A DNA stretch of 64,000 nucleotides from Vibrio sp. NTOU-M3 (GCF_040869035.1 NZ_CP162100.1:1736001-1800000); one strand, 5' to 3'; positions 37,250 through 47,099 are shown, counted from the first letter of the stretch. A program made the numbers and translations. The notes: generated by a model not told the origin, from the sequence alone.

Positions 37250-38048
37250 AATGAGATTGGTAAAACTTCGGCGTCACCGCCGCTTTTTTCTTAAATTGGC
37301 GCTGGAAATGCGCTTGGTCAGAAAACCCTAATTGAAGAGCAGTCTCTGTTAGTGAATAACCTTGACGAAGCAGTACTTTGGCTCGCTTTATTTTCTCATC
37401 CATTAAAAAAGCATGAGGCGGCAAACCATACTGATGTTTAAAAGCTCGGAGCAGTTGGTAACGGTTCATGTCCACGTCTTTAGCTAAGTCATCCAATTGA
37501 TGGTTGCTATCGACCTGATCCAGTAATTTTTCTTTCACTTGATGCAATAAAGGCATGCTTGCAACTTTAGGTTCAGAAGCTAAAGCACTGCATCCTGCAA
37601 CAAACTCAAATAGCAATATCTCCGCATTTAACGTCGAATTGTCGTGATATAACGCAGCGAAAAGCTGGTTAAATGTCTGACTCAAATCTAAACGTCGCTC
37701 TAAATCATGTTCAAACGCGAAATAATCTTGTTGCTGACTCTGAACCACTTCCTGTTGTATTTCCCCCATCCATCGGGCATCAACAAACAGCATTCGATAA
37801 GACCAGTCACCTGCTTGAGGGTTACAAGCATGAACATCAGATGGGTTAATAGTGACAATATCGCCTTTACGAACATGATATTGTCGTTTTCGGTTCGCAT
37901 ACAGCGCCTGACCATCATCAATCACACCAAACGAGAATTCGTCATGGGAATGAGCCTGATAGCAAGCCGTACTACGGTCAGCAATGCGTAGCTCCACATT
38001 GGGCAATTGTGTGCTTCGTTTGAAACACGCACTTACGTCCTTTTTCAT
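37242..38048 (-). CDS. AraC-family transcriptional regulator
   Basis: 268 residues. N-terminal cupin effector domain (about 10-100, with HSHDEFSFGVIDDG and VRKGDIVTINPSDVHACNP) and two C-terminal helix-turn-helix motifs (DDLAKDVDMNRYQLLRAFKHQYG and LTETALQLGFSDQAHFQRQFKK, each given in part). It follows the lysE-type gene with a 10-base gap, so the pair is one transcript and it probably controls that exporter. The effector is unknown, perhaps an amino acid. Confidence 0.88.
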   Translation of the reverse strand: MKKDVSACFKRSTQLPNVELRIADRSTACYQAHSHDEFSFGVIDDGQALYANRKRQYHVRKGDIVTINPSDVHACNPQAGDWSYRMLFVDARWMGEIQQEVVQSQQQDYFAFEHDLERRLDLSQTFNQLFAALYHDNSTLNAEILLFEFVAGCSALASEPKVASMPLLHQVKEKLLDQVDSNHQLDDLAKDVDMNRYQLLRAFKHQYGLPPHAFLMDEKIKRAKVLLRQGYSLTETALQLGFSDQAHFQRQFKKKAAVTPKFYQSHFI

Positions 38049-38058
38049 TGTCTCTCCA

Positions 38059-38655
38059 CTACATCCATATAGTGCTCACTGAAATGGCTAATAGTATTGC
38101 CATCACTTGATTAAAATGGCGTTGGTACGCAACTTTTTCAAGTCTTTTTGAAAGCCACTTGCCAAGCCATGCCCAACATCCCACGCCGAAAAGGCAAGCA
38201 AGAAATGATATTAACGTAAACATAAACAGTAATAGCATCGAATTATCATGACCAAGCACATAAACACTAACCCCAGACATCGCCACCAGCCAAGCCTTAG
38301 GATTTGAGAATTGGGCAACTGCGCCAATCCATAAATTACTGGTTGAAGGCATTTCTTGAGCCTGTATAGTACTTGCCGTTGACGTCGCAATCCGATAAGC
38401 AACGTATAAAAGGAATCCGCTCCCCACCACCTGAAGCACAAATTCAATAGTGCTATCTAACAACGCAACCCGACTAAGTAGAGTGCCACAACTCAATACC
38501 ACAACAGCATAGGCGACGGATGCTCCTACCACATGAAACATGGCTTGCAATTTTGAACCCGTGCTCGCACAACTCATCGCAATCAAATTGACAGGCCCCG
38601 GCGTAATCGCACCAACTAATGCAAAGACCAACATACTCAATAACATTTGCTCCAT
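38059..38655 (-). CDS. LysE/RhtB-family amino acid exporter
   Basis: 198 residues, six predicted TMs. The N-terminal GAITPGPVNLIAMSCAS is the LysE/RhtB signature, and AVAQFSNPKAWLVAMSGVSVY the second conserved block. It exports amino acids or related metabolites across the inner membrane. It is followed by the araC gene in the same transcript and is divergent from tctC; the 271-base gap between them presumably carries both promoters, but I see no clear boxes. Confidence 0.88.
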   Translation of the reverse strand: MEQMLLSMLVFALVGAITPGPVNLIAMSCASTGSKLQAMFHVVGASVAYAVVVLSCGTLLSRVALLDSTIEFVLQVVGSGFLLYVAYRIATSTASTIQAQEMPSTSNLWIGAVAQFSNPKAWLVAMSGVSVYVLGHDNSMLLLFMFTLISFLACLFGVGCWAWLGKWLSKRLEKVAYQRHFNQVMAILLAISVSTIWM

Positions 38656-38926
38656 GCCTATATCTCCTCTTTTTTATCAGAGTAAAGCGATAGAAGTTGG
38701 AAGTATTGAACGAAATTGCGTGTCTTAAGGGTGCGCCGTGAACTTTATGAACAAAACCTTTTTTATGCTCAATATTCTTTTTATATACGCTTTAAAGACA
38801 AAGATTTAACACCTTTTTAACCTTAAACACATCTGCAAGGTTGAATCTTCCCTTCCGAGCAGACCAAACATATAACGATAAGTGCATTTCACTAAGAGAT
38901 GTACGCCTACATAAGGAACGTGAAAC

Positions 38927-39898
38927 ATGTTTAAGGTACTCAAACCAACACTGGCCGCTTCGATCATCGCTGCTTCATTTTCTTTCAACGCTTTTGCAGC
39001 TGATCTCGACAAAATCCACTTTCTAATCCCTGGTGGCGCTGGCGGTGGCTGGGACATGACTGCTCGTGGTACGGGTGATGTATTGGTTAAAGAAGACATC
39101 GTTGAGAATGTCTCATTCCAAAACCTTTCTGGCGGCGGCGGCGGTAAAGCCATCGCACACCTTATTGAAACAGCAAAACGCCAAGAAGACACGCTGATGG
39201 TGAACTCAACTCCCATCGTCGTTCGTTCACTCACAGGTGTATTCCCTCAGTCTTTCCGTGATTTGACTCCTGTAGCCGCGACCATTGCAGATTATGGCGC
39301 AATCGTGACCATCCCTGATTCAAAATACAACACGTGGAAAGACGTCGTGAAGGATTTTGAAAGCAACCCTCGCAAAGTGAAAATTGCAGGTGGATCAGCG
39401 CGTGGCAGCATGGATCACCTTGTGGTTGCAGCCGCCTTTAAAGGCGAAGGTTTTGATGCTAAGAAAGTACGCTACATAGCATACGATGCAGGCGGTAAAG
39501 CAATGGCAGCATTGCTCTCTGGTGAAACGCAGCTTCTGTCTACCGGACTTGGTGAAGTATTGGAGATGTCAAAATCTGGCCAAGTTAAAATTCTTGCCGT
39601 CACTGCACCTGAGCGTCTAGCCGCCGCACCAGATATCCCAACACTTGCTGAGTATGGTAATGAGACTATATTCGCTAACTGGCGTGGATTCTTCGCCGCT
39701 CCTGGGGCAAGCCAAGAAAAAATTGATGAGTGGAATACGGCTCTGAAGAAAATGTACAAGACAGACCAATGGCAAGTGGTACGTGACCGCAATGGCTGGA
39801 TTGACAACTACAAAGCAGACAAAGATTTCTACGCATTTCTGGAAGATCAAGAGAAGCAGATGGGCGACCTAATGCGTGAACTTGGTTTCTTGAAATAA
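38927..39898 (+). CDS. tctC: Tripartite tricarboxylate transporter, periplasmic binding protein TctC
   Basis: 323 residues with signal peptide (1-24, FNAFA|AD). Bug/TctC family signs: IHFLIPGGAGGGWDMTAR (about 29-46), LSGGGGGKAI (about 67-76) and the conserved Asp in YIAYDAGGKAMAALLSG. It captures a di/tricarboxylate such as citrate for the TctAB permease. RBS AAGGAA lies ahead of ATG. The 3' flank is highly structured, which may raise its level over tctB-tctA. Confidence 0.92.
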   Translation: MFKVLKPTLAASIIAASFSFNAFAADLDKIHFLIPGGAGGGWDMTARGTGDVLVKEDIVENVSFQNLSGGGGGKAIAHLIETAKRQEDTLMVNSTPIVVRSLTGVFPQSFRDLTPVAATIADYGAIVTIPDSKYNTWKDVVKDFESNPRKVKIAGGSARGSMDHLVVAAAFKGEGFDAKKVRYIAYDAGGKAMAALLSGETQLLSTGLGEVLEMSKSGQVKILAVTAPERLAAAPDIPTLAEYGNETIFANWRGFFAAPGASQEKIDEWNTALKKMYKTDQWQVVRDRNGWIDNYKADKDFYAFLEDQEKQMGDLMRELGFLK

Positions 39899-39905
39899 CC
39901 CACCA

Positions 39906-40108
39906 GTGAGGGCTGACTTGTACCAGTCCTCACATTGACCGGTCACTCCGGTCAGTGGTTAACCCTGTTTTTGCCGTACTTAAGATTACATTCAAAACTC
40001 CTTTGTTTATTGCGAAATAAACAGGTAAGTAAATTGACTAGCAGCAATCCGCTTACCCTTTGGTTAATGGCCACCCTGAGAACATTTTCATTAACTTCTT
40101 AAGTACGG
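39906..40108 (+). promoter_or_regulatory. Structured tctC-tctB intercistronic RNA segment
   Basis: The 312-base gap holds several stems: GTGAG..GACT / AGTC..CTCAC (39906-39932), GACCGG / CCGGTC (39937-39953), TGTTTAT / ATAAACA (about 40003-40022), and a perfect 12-bp long-range pair CCGTACTTAAGA (39974-39985) with TCTTAAGTACGG (40097-40108), the latter followed by TTTTTC. It resembles an attenuator or a 3'-UTR-derived small RNA with its own terminator-like end. No coding frame is apparent in it. Confidence 0.5.
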
Positions 40109-40210
40109 TTTTTCTTTACCCAACCATCTGCACCGCGAATAAGGTCATGCGTTTGTCGCTAATACCAACAACTCAGGCAGCATGGTTCAGAACTTCATAT
40201 GGAGTTGGAT

Positions 40211-40714
40211 ATGTCGGATCTGCCAACGAAATTGATGAGTAAAGAGTACCTACTGTGCCGCGATCGTGTCGGTGCAATGATATTCTTGCTTCTATGCCTA
40301 TGTTACGGCTACCAAACGTCACAAATTCCTCTTTTCCCCGGAGATGAGTACGAACCCTTTACGGCCAGAACGCTTCCTACCCTGCTTACTTACGTAGGTA
40401 TTGGGCTCTCACTACTTTTATTGGTCACTGGTCAGCCAGACATGCAGAGCGGCGCAGTGGTCGGCTTTAACTGGAAACTGCTTGGTGGGTTTCTTGCTCT
40501 GATGGCGCTCTATGGTGTTGGGCTGACTTATCTTGGGTTTGTATTAGCGACAGGTTTCTTTCTTCTTGCCGGTTTCTACTTACTCGGAGAGCGCCGCAAA
40601 AGCATTCTTTTTGGGGCGTCATTTCCATTCGTGATCGCCTTCTACCTTCTTCTGACTCAGGGACTGGATATTTATCTGGAACCGGGGCTGATCTTTACCC
40701 TTTGGGCATCGTAA
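40211..40714 (+). CDS. tctB: Tripartite tricarboxylate transporter small permease TctB
   Basis: About 167 residues with four TMs (about 15-35, 50-75, 85-118, 128-155). The ATG at 40211 is chosen because GGAG stands 6 bases upstream; the earlier in-frame ATG at 40199 overlaps that ribosome site. It pairs with TctA in the inner membrane as the small subunit of the sodium-driven carrier. TctB proteins are poorly conserved; position between tctC and tctA makes the call. Confidence 0.88.
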   Translation: MSDLPTKLMSKEYLLCRDRVGAMIFLLLCLCYGYQTSQIPLFPGDEYEPFTARTLPTLLTYVGIGLSLLLLVTGQPDMQSGAVVGFNWKLLGGFLALMALYGVGLTYLGFVLATGFFLLAGFYLLGERRKSILFGASFPFVIAFYLLLTQGLDIYLEPGLIFTLWAS

Positions 40715-40730
40715 TTTAAGGACTTGGATT

Positions 40731-42263
40731 ATGTTAGATGGAATCTTACAGGGTCTATCGACCGCAGTGATGCCAATGAACCTGATGATGGTGATCGTCG
40801 GTTGTTTCGTCGGCACCTTTATTGGCATGTTGCCGGGGCTTGGGCCAATTTCCGCCATAGCGCTAATGATCCCTATCACCTACGGCCTAGACCCTTCTTC
40901 TGGCCTTATTTTGATGGCTGGCGTTTATTATGGTGCAGTATTTGGTGGTTCAACTTCTTCGATTTTGATCAATGCACCAGGCTGCTCATCCACCGTAGTA
41001 ACCGCATTTGATGGCTATCCAATGGCGCAAAAAGGTCAGGCAGGTAAAGCATTAGCACTGGCAGCGTATTCATCGTTTACCGGGGGTACTTTGTCCGCCA
41101 TTATGCTGCTCGTGGCAGCGCCCGCGCTGGCAACTGTATCGCTGAGCTTCCAATCATCTGATTACTTTGCACTGATGCTACTTGGCTTGTCTGCCGTTGC
41201 TGCTTTCGCCGGTAAAGGCCAAGTCATCAAAGCATGGATGATGACGGTGTTGGGCTTAATGTTATCAACAGTGGGGATTGATAAAGGCGTCGGTGTGGAG
41301 CGTTTCACCTTCGGCCTAACCGATTTGATGGATGGTTTTAGTTTCCTACTATTGGCCATGGCGACTTTTGCACTCGGTGAGACCTTAATGGGGATCTTGA
41401 AACCCGAACAAGATACCCGTAACGAAGAACAAAACCGAATGAGCAATATCGGTTCGATGAAGGTCACCAAGGAAGAAATAAAAGATGTCGCGCCGGTCTC
41501 GATCCGCTCTTCAATCTTAGGTTTCTTTACTGGCGTACTTCCGGGTGCAGGCGCAACCATTGCAGCTTTCCTCAGTTACGGTATGGAACGCAACCTTGCT
41601 CCGAAAGAGAAAAAAGAAGAGTTTGGTAAAGGCAGTATTCGTGGCCTTGTGGCACCAGAGTCAGCCAACAATGCAGCATCAAGTGGTTCGTTTGTCCCTC
41701 TGCTTACGTTAGGTATTCCGGGTTCGGGCACCACTGCCATTATGCTCGGCGCATTGATCGCATACGGCATTCAGCCTGGGCCACGCTTGTTCGTTGAACA
41801 CCCTGACGTTTTCTGGTCAGTGATTATTTCCATGTACTTTGGCAACATTGTGCTGGTTATTTTAAACCTGCCGCTGATCCCATATATCTCCAAGTTACTG
41901 GCAGTACCTAGAACTGTGCTGCTTCCGATGATCCTGTTCTTCTCCATCACCGGGGTGTATCTGGTCTCCTTCAATACCATGGATGTATTTATCATGTTGT
42001 TGATTGCGATGGGCGCCATTGCCTTGAGACTAGCCAACTTCCCACTGGCTCCATTGCTACTTGGCTTTATTTTAGGTGGCTTGATGGAAGAGAACTTACG
42101 CCGGGCACTGATGATCAGTGATGGCGAGCTCAGCTTCCTATGGGAACGCCCAATTACACTGACCTTTACTGTTCTTGCCGTCTTAGTTCTATGCAGTCCA
42201 GTATTGGTAAAAATTGTCCAGAAACTGCGCCCAGCGCCTGCAAAAATGGAACAACCTCGATAA
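40731..42263 (+). CDS. tctA: Tripartite tricarboxylate transporter large permease TctA
   Basis: 510 residues, about 12 TMs. Conserved blocks are GTFIGMLPGLGPISAIALMIP (in two pieces, about 28-48), YYGAVFGGSTSSILINAPG (about 66-84) and later PGAGATIAAFLSYGMER with PESANNAASSGSFVPLLTLGIPGSGTTA. These are the repeated GxxxGxxPGxG and GxxxxILxxxPG elements of the family. It imports di/tricarboxylates with TctB and TctC and ends the operon ahead of a clear terminator. Confidence 0.95.
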   Translation: MLDGILQGLSTAVMPMNLMMVIVGCFVGTFIGMLPGLGPISAIALMIPITYGLDPSSGLILMAGVYYGAVFGGSTSSILINAPGCSSTVVTAFDGYPMAQKGQAGKALALAAYSSFTGGTLSAIMLLVAAPALATVSLSFQSSDYFALMLLGLSAVAAFAGKGQVIKAWMMTVLGLMLSTVGIDKGVGVERFTFGLTDLMDGFSFLLLAMATFALGETLMGILKPEQDTRNEEQNRMSNIGSMKVTKEEIKDVAPVSIRSSILGFFTGVLPGAGATIAAFLSYGMERNLAPKEKKEEFGKGSIRGLVAPESANNAASSGSFVPLLTLGIPGSGTTAIMLGALIAYGIQPGPRLFVEHPDVFWSVIISMYFGNIVLVILNLPLIPYISKLLAVPRTVLLPMILFFSITGVYLVSFNTMDVFIMLLIAMGAIALRLANFPLAPLLLGFILGGLMEENLRRALMISDGELSFLWERPITLTFTVLAVLVLCSPVLVKIVQKLRPAPAKMEQPR

Positions 42264-42298
42264 TTACTACCGCATGATTAGGTCTTCAACCTAAATTT

Positions 42299-42321
42299 AG
42301 GAGCTCATTTGAGCTCCTTTT
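42299..42321 (+). terminator. Terminator of the tctCBA operon
   Basis: Hairpin AGGAGCTC-ATTT-GAGCTCCT followed by TTTTC, 36 bases past the tctA stop codon. Confidence 0.85.
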
Positions 42322-42420
42322 CTTGTATACAAACCGCGTCGCCTATAAGGCTGTTCGATAATTGCACCCAAAACAATTAGAGCATATACTCTAAAGTCAT
42401 TTTTTACATCGAGCCCGGCT

Positions 42421-43830
42421 ATGACGTTACGACCATTATCTGTATTACTTAGCTGCCTGAGTTTATACGCGCCACTTTCTCTAAGTGCCACCATCAGCTT
42501 TGATCAAGCTTGGCAGCTACTACAAAAAGACAATAACTCACTAGCTGCTCAACGTGCCAATGTTGAGCGCTATCAGCATATTGAATCGTCTACGTCTAAC
42601 CTTAACCTACCCTCGGTTTCCATTGGTGCCAACTACACTCGCTTAGATTCAGATATCACACTATCTGGTAAAGACTTGTTTGAGAGCACAGGTCAAAGCC
42701 TGCATGTGCCACCAAATCTAGCGCCGATACTTGGCCCCGTGTTAGCTCAAGCTGGTTCGGTCACCTCCACCATCACAGAGCGTGATATTTTCACTTCATC
42801 AATTCGTGCCATATGGCCAATTTTTACTGGTGGGCGTATCAGCGCAGCGCAATCCGCAGCAGAAGGCAAAGTGGATGAAGCCAAGAGCCAGCTTGCGATG
42901 GAAACTCAGGCGCGTTTCGAAGATTTAAGTAAATACTATTTCAGCGTATTGCTAGCGAAAGACGTACTGGAAACACGAACACTCGTCGAATCAGGTTTAA
43001 CCAAACATCGCGACAATGCCATTAAGTTAGAGCAACAAGGACAAATAGCTCGTGTTGAGCGCCTTCAGGCAGAGGCTGCACTGGATAAAGCAGTCGTCGA
43101 ACGTAAAAAAGCCCAGAAAAACCTCGATATCGCTCAAGCAGCGCTAACACAAGTACTCAATCAACAAGCTGTTGTTGAGCCGCGTGATTCATTGTTTATT
43201 AATGACACTCTCCCACCACTGGATGCCTTCGTCGACCAAACGCTCACTACCTATCCTGGGTTGGATTTGTTGGACGCCAAAGAAAAACAGGCCTCCAGCC
43301 TTATCAAAGCGGAACAAGGTAAGTATTACCCTGAAGTCTATTTATATGGTGATTACAGCCTTTATGAAGAAGACTCTTTGGCTTCCAAAATGAAGCCCGA
43401 CTGGCTCGTCGGCATTGGCGTCAATGTCCCTTTGATTGAATCGTCAGGTCGCAGTGACCAAATTAAAGCTGCTCATAGTGCCGTCTCTCAAGTGAAATAC
43501 CTCAAGGCACAGGCGAAACAAGACCTCAGCGTTTTAGTACAAAAAACCTATCTTGAAGCCCAACAGGCACAAGAAGAAGTGCAAGGTTTAGACTCAAGCC
43601 TCGCACTGGCCAACGAGAACTTAAAATTGCGCGACAAAGCCTTTTCACAAGGGCTATCTACCTCAACAGACGTTGTCGATGCACAGCTTTACCTAGCAAG
43701 CATTCAAACGCAGCAATCCGCAGCAAAGTTTAACTACCTGCTCTCGCTAACCAAGCTGCTCGCCCTATCCAATGAAATGAACACATTCACTCAATACCAG
43801 CAAACCGCCAGCAGTGCGGCAACTAAATAA
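42421..43830 (+). CDS. TolC-family outer membrane efflux protein
   Basis: 469 residues with a signal peptide (about 1-23). It has the two duplicated OEP repeats of the family: long alpha-helical hairpins (about 155-235 and 340-420) and beta segments. It opens a four-gene exporter group (TolC-like, HlyD-like, two ABC-2 permeases) and should provide the outer membrane channel. Six bases separate it from the hlyD-type gene. Confidence 0.88.
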   Translation: MTLRPLSVLLSCLSLYAPLSLSATISFDQAWQLLQKDNNSLAAQRANVERYQHIESSTSNLNLPSVSIGANYTRLDSDITLSGKDLFESTGQSLHVPPNLAPILGPVLAQAGSVTSTITERDIFTSSIRAIWPIFTGGRISAAQSAAEGKVDEAKSQLAMETQARFEDLSKYYFSVLLAKDVLETRTLVESGLTKHRDNAIKLEQQGQIARVERLQAEAALDKAVVERKKAQKNLDIAQAALTQVLNQQAVVEPRDSLFINDTLPPLDAFVDQTLTTYPGLDLLDAKEKQASSLIKAEQGKYYPEVYLYGDYSLYEEDSLASKMKPDWLVGIGVNVPLIESSGRSDQIKAAHSAVSQVKYLKAQAKQDLSVLVQKTYLEAQQAQEEVQGLDSSLALANENLKLRDKAFSQGLSTSTDVVDAQLYLASIQTQQSAAKFNYLLSLTKLLALSNEMNTFTQYQQTASSAATK

Positions 43831-43836
43831 GGATCC

Positions 43837-44814
43837 ATGATGAAAAATGCTAAACCCGTTGTGCTTGTCGCTGGTGCCATCGCTTTGAGCTCATGGATTG
43901 GATACAGCTTCTATCAAGCTTCTCAACCCGAGCCCCTACGCTTACAAGGCCAAATCGAATCTCAGCAATACAGTATTTCATCTAAAGTTCCGGGGCGAAT
44001 TGATCAAGTTTTAGTGCGTAAAGGTGATGAAGTTGAAAAAGGCCAGCTCATTTTCACACTTCACAGCCCTGAGATTGATGCCAAGCTTGAACAAGCCATT
44101 GCTGGTCAAAAAGCAGCAGGAGCACTCGCAGAAGAAGCAGAAAAAGGCGCTCGTGAGCAACAAATTCAAGCGGCCAAAGACCAATGGCAAAAAGCTAAAG
44201 CAGCGGCTGAGCTGATGGAAAAAACCTACCTGCGCGTGAACAACCTCTATCAAGATGGTGTTGTCGCTGAGCAAAAACGTGATGAGGCTAAAACCCAATG
44301 GGACGCAGCTAAATATACTGAAAGCGCCGCTTTCCAAATGTATCAAATGGCGAAAGAAGGCGCTCGCAGTGAAACCAAAGTTGCTGCCGCAGAAAAAGCA
44401 CGAATGGCCGCTGGTGCGGTGGCAGAAGTTGAAGCCTATGCCGCAGATACCAAAATTGAAAGTTGGTTTAACGGTGAAGTGTCTCAAGTATTGCTTCAAA
44501 GTGGCGAGCTGGCACCACAAGGCTTCCCAGTCGTCACGGTTGTCGATACTAAGGACTCATGGGCAGTATTGAATGTGCGTGAAGATCAGCTTAAACAATT
44601 TCAGAAAGGCCACAAATTCACCGCTTACTTACCGGCGCTCGATCAAAGCGTTGAATTTGAAGTGTCACATATTGCCGTAATGGGAGATTTTGCGACTTGG
44701 CGTTCCACCGACGCCTCTCAAGGGTTTGACTTGCGTACCTTCGAAGTCGAAGCACGTCCAACTACGCCACGTAACGATCTACGCATGGGCATGAGCTTAG
44801 TGGTTGCGTTGTAA
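43837..44814 (+). CDS. HlyD-family membrane fusion protein
   Basis: 325 residues with an N-terminal membrane anchor (about 7-25). A lipoyl-like hairpin half is seen in QIESQQYSISSKVPGRIDQVLVRKGDEVEKGQ (in two pieces, about 40-70), then a helical hairpin (about 85-185) and the second lipoyl half with GEVSQVLLQSGELAPQGFPV. It links the inner-membrane permeases to the TolC-like channel. It resembles YhiI/EmrA-type adaptors. It almost abuts the next gene. Confidence 0.88.
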   Translation: MMKNAKPVVLVAGAIALSSWIGYSFYQASQPEPLRLQGQIESQQYSISSKVPGRIDQVLVRKGDEVEKGQLIFTLHSPEIDAKLEQAIAGQKAAGALAEEAEKGAREQQIQAAKDQWQKAKAAAELMEKTYLRVNNLYQDGVVAEQKRDEAKTQWDAAKYTESAAFQMYQMAKEGARSETKVAAAEKARMAAGAVAEVEAYAADTKIESWFNGEVSQVLLQSGELAPQGFPVVTVVDTKDSWAVLNVREDQLKQFQKGHKFTAYLPALDQSVEFEVSHIAVMGDFATWRSTDASQGFDLRTFEVEARPTTPRNDLRMGMSLVVAL

Positions 44815-44815
44815 T

Positions 44816-45979
44816 ATGACACGCGCACCCTACTCCCAATGGCAGATATTAAGACACGATAGATGGTTATTGTCGTGTCTCACTTGGTTACCACTTGCAC
44901 TTGCACTATCCATTTGGGCCGTATTTTCCCAAGGTATTGCCCGTGATTTACCGGTAGCAGTTGTCGACCTCTCACACAGTCCCATGTCTGTGAGTCTGAC
45001 ACGACATTTCGATGCAAGCCCCACTATTGCAGTAACTCATCAATATCAAAGTGCTAATGAAGCGAAACAAGCTTTAGTGAAAGGCGACATTTATGCTTAT
45101 GCCGTCATTCCGACAGATTTTGATAAAACCGTGATCAAAGGGCTTTCTCCGCAGATCTCTGTTTTCTATAACAGCCAGATGATCTTAGTCGGTAAGCTGA
45201 TCAACTCTGCATTTGTTGGTGCACAAACGACTTTTAATGCCAAACTGTCCACCATTCATCATTTAGCAAAAGGAAGTGGCACCATTCAATCGGCGATGGG
45301 CCAAGCACTTCCCATTCGTAGTCAAATCACGCCTCTTTTCAACAAAAACTCAAACTATGCACAGTTTTTGGTTTCTGCCATCGTGCCTGCGTTATGGCAA
45401 ATCGTGATAGTCGTGAGCACTATTCTTATTCTCGCAGCTAATCAAAGAGTTAAAGGGTTGTTACCTTGGCTTTCTGAACAACCTATCAGAACACTACTCA
45501 ACACCTTGTTGCCTTACATGCCCGTGTTTATGTTGCAAGGGTTTGGCTTTCTCTGTTGGTTTTATATTGGTTTTGAATGGCCATGGCACGGGAACATGTT
45601 GATGCTTGTGTTTGCACAATTCATCACCATGCTCGCGTGTATCGTAATGGGAAGTTTCTTCTTCTTTTTAACACTTGATCCTGCTCGCGCGATGAGCTTT
45701 GCAGGTGCATTCACCGCGCCAAGCTTTGCCTTTCTGGGCATCACCTTCCCTGTCAGCGATATGAATGCGTTAGCGCAGTTTTGGCGCAGCCTACTGCCTA
45801 TTAGTCATTATATTGAAGTACAAGTGAGCCAAGTAAGCTATGGTGCGACTACGTTCAACGCTTTCACACACCTACTTCCCATGGTTGGTTACCTTATCCC
45901 AGCATGTTTGGTTGTTTTATTGATGAAAAAGCACCTCACGGTAGCATCGCAATCGGAGGGTTCTCATGTCTCTGTTTGA
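44816..45979 (+). CDS. ABC-2 type transporter permease (first of two)
   Basis: About 387 residues. One N-terminal TM (about 20-40), a large periplasmic domain (about 45-170), and five C-terminal TMs (about 175-380), the YhhJ/YbhR architecture. The ATG at 44816 just after the hlyD stop is preferred to a TTG four codons upstream. It overlaps the second permease by 14 bases. No nucleotide-binding subunit is in the group, so the energising ATPase must be elsewhere or the system works unusually. Confidence 0.85.
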   Translation: MTRAPYSQWQILRHDRWLLSCLTWLPLALALSIWAVFSQGIARDLPVAVVDLSHSPMSVSLTRHFDASPTIAVTHQYQSANEAKQALVKGDIYAYAVIPTDFDKTVIKGLSPQISVFYNSQMILVGKLINSAFVGAQTTFNAKLSTIHHLAKGSGTIQSAMGQALPIRSQITPLFNKNSNYAQFLVSAIVPALWQIVIVVSTILILAANQRVKGLLPWLSEQPIRTLLNTLLPYMPVFMLQGFGFLCWFYIGFEWPWHGNMLMLVFAQFITMLACIVMGSFFFFLTLDPARAMSFAGAFTAPSFAFLGITFPVSDMNALAQFWRSLLPISHYIEVQVSQVSYGATTFNAFTHLLPMVGYLIPACLVVLLMKKHLTVASQSEGSHVSV

Positions 45980-47099
45980 ACTGCTTAAAGCAGAACTCAA
46001 AGCCCTACTCACCAATCCCGTTGTAGTACTCACCGTATTCGGTGGTGTGGTCTTTTATTCCTTTCTCTACCCGCTGCCATACAGCCAGCAAACACCGACA
46101 GAGCAACGCGTTAGCGTGGTCAACCTCGATAATAGCCAACAAAGCTACCAACTTGAGCGCATGGTCGATGCAACCCAACAAGTGAAAGTGGTTCGTCGCG
46201 ATCATTCCCTCGCACAAGCGAAAGCGGCATTTTTAAACGGTGAAATCAGTGGGATTTTGGTGATTCCGGAACACTTTTACAAAGATTTGCTGTTAGGAAA
46301 AAGTCCGACACTTTCTTACGCCGGCGATGCTTCTTATTTTTTAGTGTACGGGACAATTGTTGAAGGACTTGCGCACGCAGGTGGCACTTTGGCGGCAAAA
46401 GCGACGGTTTCTCGTTTGATGATCAATGGCGAGCCGTTATCTTTGGCGTCAGAACAATACACACCGGTGAAACTCAATATGAAGCCGACCTTTAACCCAG
46501 AAATGGGGTATGTCGATTACGTTGTTCCCGCGGTCTTTGTATTAATTTTGCAGCAAACATTAGCCATGGCGGCTGGCCTTATCGTAGGGACTCAAAAGCA
46601 CGGGAACGGGTATTGGAATCGAGTTTCTCCCGCCGCACTTTTTGGCGTACGTGTTTTCGTCTTGGTGGGTATTTATTATCTATTGAGTATGTATTATTTC
46701 GGCTCAAGCTTTTCATTTCATGGCATTCGCACTCTAGGTAAACCCAGTGAGTTACTAACACTCCTTCTGCCATTCTTACTGACATCTAGCTTTATTGGTA
46801 TCTGGCTCGGCGCCATCACACCAAGAAGAGAGCTTGTCACGTTAGTTGTGTTGATCAGCTCAATGCCTTTGGTCTTCAGTGCAGGCTTTATCTGGCCAGT
46901 AGAAGCTATCCCGACACCTATCGTGTTTTTGTCCAAACTGTTCCCAAGTACACCAGCAATCCAAAGTTTTCTAGGATTAAACCAGATGGGTGCAAGTTGG
47001 CAACAAATCGCCGAAAACTGGTACTTGCTTTGGGTTCAAGTCTTGTTTTGGGGTGTGCTTGCCTATATGGCCATGAAAAAAATAAGGGCTACTGCGTAG
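45966..47099 (+). CDS. ABC-2 type transporter permease (second of two)
   Basis: 377 residues with the same layout as its neighbour: N-terminal TM (about 18-36), periplasmic domain, and a C-terminal six-TM-type block ending in LLWVQVLFWGVLAYMAMKK. It probably forms a heterodimer with the preceding permease. Its last codons lie within the hairpin that terminates the convergent gene. Confidence 0.85.
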   Translation: MSLFELLKAELKALLTNPVVVLTVFGGVVFYSFLYPLPYSQQTPTEQRVSVVNLDNSQQSYQLERMVDATQQVKVVRRDHSLAQAKAAFLNGEISGILVIPEHFYKDLLLGKSPTLSYAGDASYFLVYGTIVEGLAHAGGTLAAKATVSRLMINGEPLSLASEQYTPVKLNMKPTFNPEMGYVDYVVPAVFVLILQQTLAMAAGLIVGTQKHGNGYWNRVSPAALFGVRVFVLVGIYYLLSMYYFGSSFSFHGIRTLGKPSELLTLLLPFLLTSSFIGIWLGAITPRRELVTLVVLISSMPLVFSAGFIWPVEAIPTPIVFLSKLFPSTPAIQSFLGLNQMGASWQQIAENWYLLWVQVLFWGVLAYMAMKKIRATA

